Below, one piece after another: positions 1 through 6,449 of a DNA stretch of 64,000 bases (its first letter is position 1; every line of letters begins with the position of its first letter). Source of the DNA: a virus; the IMG/VR virus record IMGVR_UViG_3300009506_000018, positions 1-64,000 of that record; one strand, given 5' to 3'. The notes below the pieces were generated by a model. That model saw only the letters and a list, made by a program, of their open reading frames with translations. It was not told the origin of the DNA and ran no database searches. The translations under genes were made by a program, and so were the position numbers.

Positions 1-1
1 G

Positions 2-868
2 GTGCCGGTGTCGGATCCGAACGTGTTCAGCTCCACCCAGCGCATCGCACAGGCGCAGGCGCTGCTGGAACGCTCGCAGCTGGCCCCGGACCTGTACGAC
101 CGCAACAAGGTCGAGCAGCGATTCCTGCAGGCGATCAGGATCCCCGACTACGAGGAGTTGCTGGTCAGCAACGAGGTCAAGCGGTGCGACCCGGTCACCG
201 AGAACGCGAGGATGCTCACCGGGCGTCCGGCGAAGGCGTTCCTCGAACAGGACCACGATTCCCACATACAGGTCCACATGAGCTTCCTGCAGGGACTCAA
301 CGATCAGGCGCTGGAAATGACCGGGCCAATCATGCAGGCGCACCTCGCCGAACATTACGCCCAGAAGTACTGGGTCAACATGAACGCCCGGCTGGAAGGG
401 GCGCTGCCGCCGCTGGATCTCAATGGCAGCGACGAGGAGCAGGAGGAGCTGGCCCCCGAGGTCGAGGCCCTGATCGCACAAGCGGCTGCCATGGAAGGCA
501 CCATGCAGCTGATGCCGCCATCTGAACCACCGCCGACCGAGGAGGAGCTGAAGCAGATCGCGTTCGAGAACGAGGAGAAGCGCAAGGATCAGGAGCATCA
601 GGCCAGACTCGCCCGCGAGGCCGAGGCACATGCGGAGAAGCTCCGTCAGGCGGCGGAAGCTGCCCTGACCGAGGAAGCCCGCAAGGAACTGATGGCGATG
701 TCCGAGCAGGCTCGCAAGGACGCCGAGAGTCGGCGCGAGCAGAGTCGCGAGGACAAGGAATTCAAACGGGAACAGTCGCGTGAGGACAAGGAGACAGATG
801 CTGAGATAAAGAGACAGAACCGGAAAGCGAAGGCGTCAGGAAATCAAGATGGCGCACGTAAAGCCTGA
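2..868 (+). CDS. Portal protein, C-terminal part (start lies outside the window)
   Basis: The frame is open from the window edge, so the first GTG at base 2 is probably internal. The N-terminal part of what remains has the style of large podovirus portal proteins (PVSDPN...S..QR.AQAQ.LL, then a passage on tail-end helices). The last 130 residues are a long, highly charged helix rich in Glu, Lys, Arg and Gln, with a near-repeat of REQSREDKE around residues 245-265, as expected for a portal barrel or tail extension. In the virion the portal forms the dodecameric DNA channel and docks the terminase and the adaptors. It lies directly upstream of the GroES-like, scaffold and capsid genes, the classical order. 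The family call rests on recall of sequence style and on gene order. Confidence 0.75.
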   Translation: MPVSDPNVFSSTQRIAQAQALLERSQLAPDLYDRNKVEQRFLQAIRIPDYEELLVSNEVKRCDPVTENARMLTGRPAKAFLEQDHDSHIQVHMSFLQGLNDQALEMTGPIMQAHLAEHYAQKYWVNMNARLEGALPPLDLNGSDEEQEELAPEVEALIAQAAAMEGTMQLMPPSEPPPTEEELKQIAFENEEKRKDQEHQARLAREAEAHAEKLRQAAEAALTEEARKELMAMSEQARKDAESRREQSREDKEFKREQSREDKETDAEIKRQNRKAKASGNQDGARKA

Positions 869-1031
869 GGACGTCCGGGCTGCCAGAGCGTTCCTGCGAA
901 AGCGGGGCGTTCGGAACGTGTCCCCTCGGAAATTCGCCCGCTCCAGTGAGGAGACGGGCCTCTCGTATAGAGCACTGCTCGAATTCATAGCAGGAGTATC
1001 AAGTGAACCTAATCGTAAGATTCGTGAATGA
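849..1031 (+). CDS. Small basic hypothetical protein
   Basis: A 60-residue frame overlapping the portal end by 20 nt and the next gene by 29 nt, with AGGAAAT upstream of its ATG. The product is basic and predicted helical (RAARAFLRKRG...). No family is recognised. The tight overlaps fit translational coupling in the late operon, but the short length leaves some doubt that it is expressed. Confidence 0.55.
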   Translation: MAHVKPEDVRAARAFLRKRGVRNVSPRKFARSSEETGLSYRALLEFIAGVSSEPNRKIRE

Positions 1032-1218
1032 TCTGGACCGGAATTGCCAGAACGACATCGCTTCCCGCAGCGCCAACATCGGTCAGGGCGGCTGCGCGAA
1101 CATCGAGGCATACCGGGAGCAGGTGGGCATCAACAAGGGCATGAGCCGGGCCGTCGAGATGGCGCGGGCCATGCTGCGCAAGATCGAGCTGGACGCCGAC
1201 GAGGGTGACGGGGAATGA
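1003..1218 (+). CDS. Small hypothetical protein between portal and co-chaperonin
   Basis: A 71-residue frame starting at GTG with CAGGAG about 8 nt upstream, and overlapping the following ATG in an ATGA junction. The product is mostly helical with an acidic tail (ELDADEGDGE). No domain is recognised. It sits in an unbroken chain of overlapping late genes, which supports it being real. Confidence 0.6.
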   Translation: MNLIVRFVNDLDRNCQNDIASRSANIGQGGCANIEAYREQVGINKGMSRAVEMARAMLRKIELDADEGDGE

Positions 1219-1607
1219 GCACTCAGCAAGTTCCATTCGTCAAGCCGGAGTCAGAGCCGGAGCGTCCGAAGCCTCTGCTGTGGAGAGTTCTGGTGGAGCC
1301 GTATCGCCCACCGGACACCACCGAGGGCGGTATTGCACTGCCGCAAGAGGTGCTCGACACCAGCGCCCTGCTGGCCTCCTATGGCCGGATCGTGGACATG
1401 GGTTCCCTTGCCTACAAGGAGAAGACCAAATCCGGTTTGTCGATGGCTGACGAGAAGCACAAGCCCGAGATCGGCTCGTGGGTTCAGTATCACACGCAGG
1501 CAGGTCGCCGCATCCAGATGCGGGACGGTCGCGAGTACGTGATCCTGAACGACGACGAGATCCTCGCGGTGGTCGGAAACCCCAGTTATTACAAGCAATG
1601 GGTATAG
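1215..1607 (+). CDS. GroES-like co-chaperonin
   Basis: A 130-residue protein with the Cpn10 layout. An opening strand (LLWRVLVEPYRPPDTTEGGIALP, residues about 21-43) matches the GroES pattern 'R.lv..........G.i.lP'. It continues with a loop (about 46-70), a G..V.Y....G..I pattern, and a final acidic strand (REYVILNDDEILAVV) like the GroES C-terminal strand. Known phage homologues (T4 gp31 and others) cap host GroEL during folding of the major capsid protein. Its place just before scaffold and capsid fits that job. It is longer than bacterial GroES (about 97 residues) owing to an N-terminal tail and an insertion near residues 72-85. No GroEL gene is present. The ATG overlaps the previous stop. 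Confidence 0.75.
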   Translation: MSTQQVPFVKPESEPERPKPLLWRVLVEPYRPPDTTEGGIALPQEVLDTSALLASYGRIVDMGSLAYKEKTKSGLSMADEKHKPEIGSWVQYHTQAGRRIQMRDGREYVILNDDEILAVVGNPSYYKQWV

Positions 1608-1608
1608 C

Positions 1609-1638
1609 TTGTCCTGACTGAGTCAGCAAACCTATAAT
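1609..1638 (+). promoter_or_regulatory. Sigma70-like promoter with palindromic operator before the scaffold gene
   Basis: TTGTCC at 1609-1614, an 18-bp spacer, and a perfect TATAAT at 1633-1638, 14 nt before the scaffold ATG. A perfect palindrome, CTGACTGAGTCAG (1614-1626), fills the spacer next to the -35 box, so a bound dimer would block polymerase. It is the only clear promoter in the structural region and would drive scaffold and capsid genes separately from the portal. Confidence 0.65.
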
Positions 1639-1651
1639 CGAAGGCAAGATC

Positions 1652-2662
1652 ATGTCCGATAAATATGAAATTCAATTTGAAGATCTCCATGGCGTGCCGG
1701 ACGGCAAGGCTGTGGAGGTAGACCTTGAAGCCGAGTCGAAAGGCATTCGTGACGTTCTCCCCGGTGACGGCGAGGACGACGATGCCCGGAAGCCGTCCGA
1801 CGATGCCGGTGCCTCGAAGCGAGCCGCCGATAAGCCGGATGAAGGCGACGAGGACGAGGGCGACGCGAAGTTCAGCAAGAAGTTTCGGGATCGTCTCTCT
1901 CGCGAACAGCGGGCCAAAAAGAAGGCACAGGACGAAGCTCGGCAAATACGCGAGCAAAATGCACGCCTTGAGGCCCGGCTAAAGAAGCTGGAAAGCTCGC
2001 ATTCCGAGCGCGAGCTGAGCGAGATTGAGCGCAACATCGGCGAGATCGAGAAGCAGCTGGAGGACGCCATTGAAAAAGGCGAAACCAAAACCCAGCTGCA
2101 GCTCACCCGCAAGATGACCGACCTTCAGGCGGAACTGAAAGTCTCCCGCAAGGCCGCTGAGCTGATGGGCGACGATGACGATCGTGGCTCTACGCAAGGC
2201 GGACAGCCGTCCGGCAAACCTGAGAACCCCTATGCCGATGAATGGATGGAGGCACACTCCGACTGGTACGGCATGAAAGGGTTCGAGCGCCAGACCCGTC
2301 TGGTCAACCGACTGGACAAGGAGATCTTCAAGGACGGGTATGACCCGAACACCGAAGAGTACTTCGAGGAACTCGACCGGCGTCTGAAGGAGAAGGCCCC
2401 GGAAGTTTTCGACGATGAAGTTGAAGCCAAAGACCTGACGCCGTCAGGCAAGCGCAACCGGGATCGACCCCCCGTTGCACCCACCGGAAGCGGTGAAGAC
2501 CGTACATCGGGACGCACCACCGGGCTGGGTTCAAAGGTCGTTCTGGACGACAACGACTTCCGAGTCATGCGTACGTTCGGACTCGACCCCAATGACCCTG
2601 AAACCCTAAAGGAGTTCGCTCGCAACAAACGCGAGGCTGATCTTCAGGAGGCGAACCGATGA
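1652..2662 (+). CDS. Probable capsid scaffolding protein
   Basis: A 336-residue, strongly charged protein. The N-terminal 75 residues are very acidic (Asp/Glu), followed by a long coiled coil from about 80 to 170 (repeats of KK.Q.EAR.I.EQNARLEARLKKLE type), then a Pro/Gly-rich linker and a helical C-terminal segment. This composition, and its position between portal and major capsid gene, fit an internal scaffold that guides procapsid assembly. No protease motif is seen. Identity is inferred from position and coiled coil, not from a conserved domain. Confidence 0.65.
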   Translation: MSDKYEIQFEDLHGVPDGKAVEVDLEAESKGIRDVLPGDGEDDDARKPSDDAGASKRAADKPDEGDEDEGDAKFSKKFRDRLSREQRAKKKAQDEARQIREQNARLEARLKKLESSHSERELSEIERNIGEIEKQLEDAIEKGETKTQLQLTRKMTDLQAELKVSRKAAELMGDDDDRGSTQGGQPSGKPENPYADEWMEAHSDWYGMKGFERQTRLVNRLDKEIFKDGYDPNTEEYFEELDRRLKEKAPEVFDDEVEAKDLTPSGKRNRDRPPVAPTGSGEDRTSGRTTGLGSKVVLDDNDFRVMRTFGLDPNDPETLKEFARNKREADLQEANR

Positions 2663-3243
2663 GCAGGAAAGCACCCAGCAGAAAGACGAAACCCGCCGTT
2701 GGCACGGGCAATCGCCCAGTACCGACCGTGGGTGCCCACGATGTAGAGCGTGGACACGATAGCCGTGTGGACGAGCTGTCGGAGGAGCGTGCCACCCACC
2801 GAGCGAAGGCAAGGCCATGGGAGCGGGGTTCCGCTCTCGACGCACCGCCACCGAGGGAAGGAATGGTTCAGCGATGGATCAGACGTTCCGTGCGAGGTGA
2901 GGACGATCCCATGAACCTGAACAAGGCGTATCGCATTGGCTGGGCCCCCCGGCCAGCAGACACCATTCCCGACGAGTGGAAGATGTTTTGCGTGAAGTCT
3001 TCGTCAGGCGAAGGGATTTTCGCGGTGAACGATCTGGTTCTTTGCGAGCTGCCCGAGGAGATCTACGAGGAGATCAAGGCCGATGAACAGGAGCGCAGAC
3101 GGCTCCAGATGTATTCGGTCGAGGTCGATCTGGAGAATTCTCAGATAGCTGGCGGGCCTCCGATCGTTCGGGATCACAAAACTGCGGTCACGCATCCCGC
3201 TCGCACGGTAGGACGTCGAGTGGAGGTGGCCGAAAACGAGTGA
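2659..3243 (+). CDS. Hypothetical head-region protein
   Basis: A 194-residue frame that starts in an ATGA overlap with the scaffold stop. Residues 1-84 are Arg/Lys-rich, disordered and of lower third-position GC than the neighbours. Residues 85-194 look like an ordinary folded domain (MNLNKAYRIGW...). A second ATG at 2911, preceded by GAGGTGAGGA, could be the true start of a 110-residue protein. Its position before the decoration and capsid genes suggests a head-associated role. No family is recognised. Confidence 0.6.
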   Translation: MSRKAPSRKTKPAVGTGNRPVPTVGAHDVERGHDSRVDELSEERATHRAKARPWERGSALDAPPPREGMVQRWIRRSVRGEDDPMNLNKAYRIGWAPRPADTIPDEWKMFCVKSSSGEGIFAVNDLVLCELPEEIYEEIKADEQERRRLQMYSVEVDLENSQIAGGPPIVRDHKTAVTHPARTVGRRVEVAENE

Positions 3244-3254
3244 GGTAACTCTTA

Positions 3255-3839
3255 ATGGCAAACGTAGACGCGCCATTCGGTTTCCGCCCGAACGTCCATC
3301 AGGTGGGTGGTTGTCCGAATAGGCTGAATGCGTACGAAATTGCCGATGGTTACACCACGAGCATCTTCTCCGGTGATCTGGTCCGATCCGATACCACTGC
3401 TGGTGGTAGGACGATCGAGCTGGCCCCGGATGGGACGGCTGCTCGCATCCTCGGCGTCTTCGCCGGGTGCCAGTATGTCGATGCTCAGGGTGACGTGAAG
3501 TTCAGCCAGTACTGGCCCGCCAGTACTGCGCTTGCAACCGGCACGGTAGCCACGGCATACGTGTACGACGACCCGGGCCTCGAATTGATCGCGCAGATTA
3601 CGACCGTCGCTGCGGCGGACGTGGGCGCGGCTTTCGAGTGGCAAAACGGCACAGGCAATGCCGCCAACGGCAGGAGCGGTGGTTACATCGATCAGGCCCA
3701 GACGACAACTCCCCAGATTCGCATCGAGGGACTGTCCGAGGGCATCGATGGCATCGCTCTTTCCGCGTACGGTGCCTTCGCCAAAGTTCGCTGCCGCATT
3801 CTCGCGCATGAGAAAGCTGCAGCCCTGACTGCGTTTTAA
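3255..3839 (+). CDS. Probable head decoration or capsid-associated protein
   Basis: A 194-residue protein opening MANVDAPFGFRP, an opening common to phage proteins encoded next to the major capsid gene and annotated as decoration or structural proteins. It is rich in beta-strand-forming, Gly/Ala/Thr-containing stretches and has no membrane segment. A good GAGGTAACT ribosome site precedes the ATG. It is followed 15 nt later by the major capsid gene, and both are probably made in high amounts from the 1.6-kb promoter. The role is inferred from context and the N-terminal signature. Confidence 0.6.
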   Translation: MANVDAPFGFRPNVHQVGGCPNRLNAYEIADGYTTSIFSGDLVRSDTTAGGRTIELAPDGTAARILGVFAGCQYVDAQGDVKFSQYWPASTALATGTVATAYVYDDPGLELIAQITTVAAADVGAAFEWQNGTGNAANGRSGGYIDQAQTTTPQIRIEGLSEGIDGIALSAYGAFAKVRCRILAHEKAAALTAF

Positions 3840-3854
3840 CGGAGGGTAATCACG

Positions 3855-4769
3855 ATGTCAGTAATGAATCGCGCAACCTTCCGCAAAGAACTGCAGGAAG
3901 GTCTGAACACCGTCTTCGGAATGGAGTATCGCCGCTATCCCAACGAGTGGCGTCCGCTCTTCGAAGTCGCACAGTCCAACAAGGCGTACGAGGAAGACGT
4001 GCTGCTCGCTGGTCTGGCCGGAGCGCCGGTCAAGCCCGAGGGTGGCCCGGTGTCCTACGATGCCGGTGGCGAGGCATACGTCAGCAGGTACGTCCACGAG
4101 ACGATCGCGCTGGCGTTTGCCCTGACCGAGGAAGCCGAGGAGGACAACCTCTACGGATCGATCGGTGGCAAGTATGCTCGGGCGCTGGCCCGGTCCATGC
4201 AGCACACGAAGGAAGTGAAGGGCGCAGCCATCTTCAACAATGGCTTCGACGCGAACTATCCGGGTGGTGATGCGGTACCGCTGTTCAGCACCGGGCATCC
4301 TCTCTGGGGCGGAGGCACGCAGGCGAACACGTTCGCCACGCAGGCCGACCTCTCGGAGACGTCGCTGGAAGAGGCGTTCATCGCCATCAGCAAGTTCGTG
4401 GACGAGCGGGGCATCCCGATCGCCGTCCGGGCTCAGAAGCTGGCAATCCCGTCAGACCTGATGTTCGTGGCCGAACGACTGGTGTCTTCGCCCTATCGTC
4501 CGGGCACCGCTGACAACGATGTCAACGCCATGAAGTCCATGGGCATGCTCCCCGGTGGCGTCCACGTGAACCACAGGTTCACCGATGCCAACGCATGGTT
4601 CCTGCTCACGGACTGCCCGGATGGCCTGAAGCACATGGTGCGGAAGGGTATCCAGCGTGGCATCGAAGGCGACTTCGAGACGGGCAACATGCGGTACAAG
4701 GCGCGTGAGCGGTACAGCTTCGGCTGGTCCGACTACCGTGCCGGGTTCGGCAGCTCAGGCACCGCGTAA
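3855..4769 (+). CDS. Major capsid protein (Mu gpT-like HK97-fold type)
   Basis: A 304-residue protein of the size and character of Mu-gpT-like major head proteins: N-terminal helix with RKELQEGLN.VFG, then FEV.QSNKAYEED (residues about 36-50), a central E-loop/A-domain region with NNGFD..YPGGDAVPLFSTGHPLWGG, and a late passage A.W.LLTD.P.GL. The ribosome site GGAGGGTAAT is strong. An intrinsic terminator with an 11-bp stem follows 10 nt after the stop, typical of capsid genes whose message needs to be abundant. The sequence alone supports the assignment well. Confidence 0.85.
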   Translation: MSVMNRATFRKELQEGLNTVFGMEYRRYPNEWRPLFEVAQSNKAYEEDVLLAGLAGAPVKPEGGPVSYDAGGEAYVSRYVHETIALAFALTEEAEEDNLYGSIGGKYARALARSMQHTKEVKGAAIFNNGFDANYPGGDAVPLFSTGHPLWGGGTQANTFATQADLSETSLEEAFIAISKFVDERGIPIAVRAQKLAIPSDLMFVAERLVSSPYRPGTADNDVNAMKSMGMLPGGVHVNHRFTDANAWFLLTDCPDGLKHMVRKGIQRGIEGDFETGNMRYKARERYSFGWSDYRAGFGSSGTA

Positions 4770-4776
4770 GCGGAAC

Positions 4777-4854
4777 AGTGGGCCCCCGGGATTTGGTAAA
4801 CAGGAGCTTTTAGACCGGCTGCTTTGCGTCCTCAACCCGGGGGCCCCCTTTTTA
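4777..4854 (+). terminator. Terminator after the major capsid gene
   Basis: GGGCCCCCGGG (4780-4790) pairs perfectly with CCCGGGGGCCC (4836-4846) across a 45-nt loop, followed by a T5 run at 4849-4853. The loop is long for an intrinsic terminator, so partial read-through into the downstream tail genes is likely. Confidence 0.7.
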
Positions 4855-4890
4855 CCCTGACGACCCTTTAAGGGACATTGGAGAAGACAG

Positions 4891-5343
4891 ATGGGTAAGC
4901 GTTCGACAGTGAAAGGCTACTGGCGTCAGCGCGGTAGCGGAGCGGAATCACGGGCAACTCCCGCCCCGGTTCTGTCTCATCTCGCCGTCACCTTCGACGG
5001 CGCAGCTGCAAACACGACCCTGACGGGCAAGTGGCTCCCGGCAGGTGCCATCATTCTGTCGGTGGACGTCGTATCCGGCCATACCGGCGGCACGACTCCC
5101 GCCGTCGATATCGGCGTCAACACGGCAACCCCGGACCCGGACGGCATCCTCAACGGGGCTGTGTCCACCACCACGGCACGCTACGTGGTCGGCGACGCAC
5201 AGGCTGGCGTTCTCGTCGGCGCGGCGCTGGCGGCAGACGCGGAGATCACGGCAGGCGATGACGGCACCGGCACGGCTGGCACGGGCAACATCACGGCAAT
5301 CATCACGTTCGGATTCAATGACGACGGCGTAGTCAACGACTAA
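4891..5343 (+). CDS. Small beta-rich virion protein
   Basis: A 150-residue protein with a basic N-terminus (about 25 residues), then Thr/Ala/Gly/Asp-rich beta sequence (FDGAAANTTLTGKWLPAGAI, VDIGVNT...) resembling small capsid-surface or head-fibre proteins. There is no Cys and no membrane segment. It lies just after the capsid terminator, in the head-completion block. The precise role is unknown. Confidence 0.55.
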   Translation: MGKRSTVKGYWRQRGSGAESRATPAPVLSHLAVTFDGAAANTTLTGKWLPAGAIILSVDVVSGHTGGTTPAVDIGVNTATPDPDGILNGAVSTTTARYVVGDAQAGVLVGAALAADAEITAGDDGTGTAGTGNITAIITFGFNDDGVVND

Positions 5344-5354
5344 GGGGGTGAATC

Positions 5355-5693
5355 ATGCGCCCCATTAGGAAGGAAGTGACGGCAGCCGGGACGTACTACA
5401 TCCCGGTCAACCGTTACACCGATGACACCGTCATCACCGTTCAGGTCACCGGACTGACGATCACGTCCGTGAGCTGGACCATCGACAACATCCGCGCCAA
5501 TGCAGGAGCGAATTCCTACAGCGGCGTGGCGACGGCGGTGGCCCCGGCTTCAGCGAACTGGATCGCCCGTGCGGCAGACGCGGATGGTTCCTACCGGATC
5601 ACGTGGCCGATTGACTCGGTCAGGGTGATTCTGGGAGGCACTGGTACAGGTACGATCACTGTCCTGCAGGACACGATGACAAGCGGAGGATAA
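5355..5693 (+). CDS. Small beta-rich structural protein
   Basis: A 112-residue protein starting MRPIRKEVTAAGTYYIPVNRY, followed by alternating beta-type sequence and a Gly/Thr-rich end (LGGTGTGTITVLQD). The ATG has GGGGGTGAATC upstream. Proteins of this size and style are common next to phage adaptor genes. No specific family is assigned. It forms a close unit with the preceding 150-residue protein and the following adaptor. Confidence 0.55.
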   Translation: MRPIRKEVTAAGTYYIPVNRYTDDTVITVQVTGLTITSVSWTIDNIRANAGANSYSGVATAVAPASANWIARAADADGSYRITWPIDSVRVILGGTGTGTITVLQDTMTSGG

Positions 5694-5696
5694 GCC

Positions 5697-6449
5697 ATGG
5701 CGACCAGCGGGACATTTCTCTGGTCCCCCGAGCTGGCCGACATGGTTGACGAGGCGTTCGAGCGTGCGAAGGTCGATCCTTCCACGCTCGGATACCGTCA
5801 TCTCCAGTCTGCTCGGCGGTCGATCAACTACATGCTCGCCGACTGGGCGACGCGGGATCTTCAGGAGTGGAAGATCTCCCGCGTGGACTTGCAGACGATG
5901 GCGAGTCTCGGCACGCCCATCACGCAGGGCACGGCGACTTATACCCTGTCAGCCGAGTTCCTAGATGTCATCAACGTCTTCCTCAGGCGTGACGGCATCG
6001 ATACGCCGATCGAGTTCATGTCCCGGCAGGAATGGGCAGACATCCCAGACAAGACCGTGCAGGGCCGACCTGACAGGGTCTTCGTTGACAAGCAGCGCGA
6101 TGCCATCACGGTATCGTTCTGGACGGTGCCGGAGAATTCCACCGACGCCGTCTACTTCGACATCGTCAGCAAGTTCGAAGACCACGACGCAGCTGCAGAC
6201 AACCCCGACGTCCCTTACTACGCCCGCGAGGCTTTCGTGGCGGATCTGGCGGCAAGGCTGGCCGAGAAGTTCTCGGATCCCGGGGTCGAGGACCGGCTCA
6301 GGATCAAGGCCTACGGACACCCGGCCAACCCGGGAGACAAGGGCGCTCTGGGCCGGGCGATCTCCGCGACCCGTGAGCGTGGCGACGTCAGGATCGTGCC
6401 ATCCAGCAACTGGGCCCGCAGGCGTGGCACATCGAGGAGCTATCGCTGA
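5697..6449 (+). CDS. Head-tail adaptor, SU10-adaptor-like (copy 1)
   Basis: A 250-residue protein with an N-terminal helical part (residues about 5-55, DEAFERAKVDP..L...HL.SARRSINYMLADWA) and a central beta part containing DVINVFLRRDG and QEWADIPDK.VQGRPDRVFVD. This is the plan of podovirus adaptor proteins that extend the portal (SU10-type, P22 gp4-like in function). A C-terminal helix (ARLAEKF.D) ends in an Arg-rich tail. A second, divergent adaptor is encoded at 9.2 kb. Its stop overlaps the next start (TGATG). Confidence 0.65.
   Translation: MATSGTFLWSPELADMVDEAFERAKVDPSTLGYRHLQSARRSINYMLADWATRDLQEWKISRVDLQTMASLGTPITQGTATYTLSAEFLDVINVFLRRDGIDTPIEFMSRQEWADIPDKTVQGRPDRVFVDKQRDAITVSFWTVPENSTDAVYFDIVSKFEDHDAAADNPDVPYYAREAFVADLAARLAEKFSDPGVEDRLRIKAYGHPANPGDKGALGRAISATRERGDVRIVPSSNWARRRGTSRSYR

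Noticed and set aside
3252-3809. Long leftward frames over the late genes (for example 3252-3809, 12211-13497, 32394-33962)
   Set aside because: They mirror strongly coding rightward genes of high third-position GC. They lack ribosome sites, and their predicted proteins are Arg/His/Leu-rich shadows.
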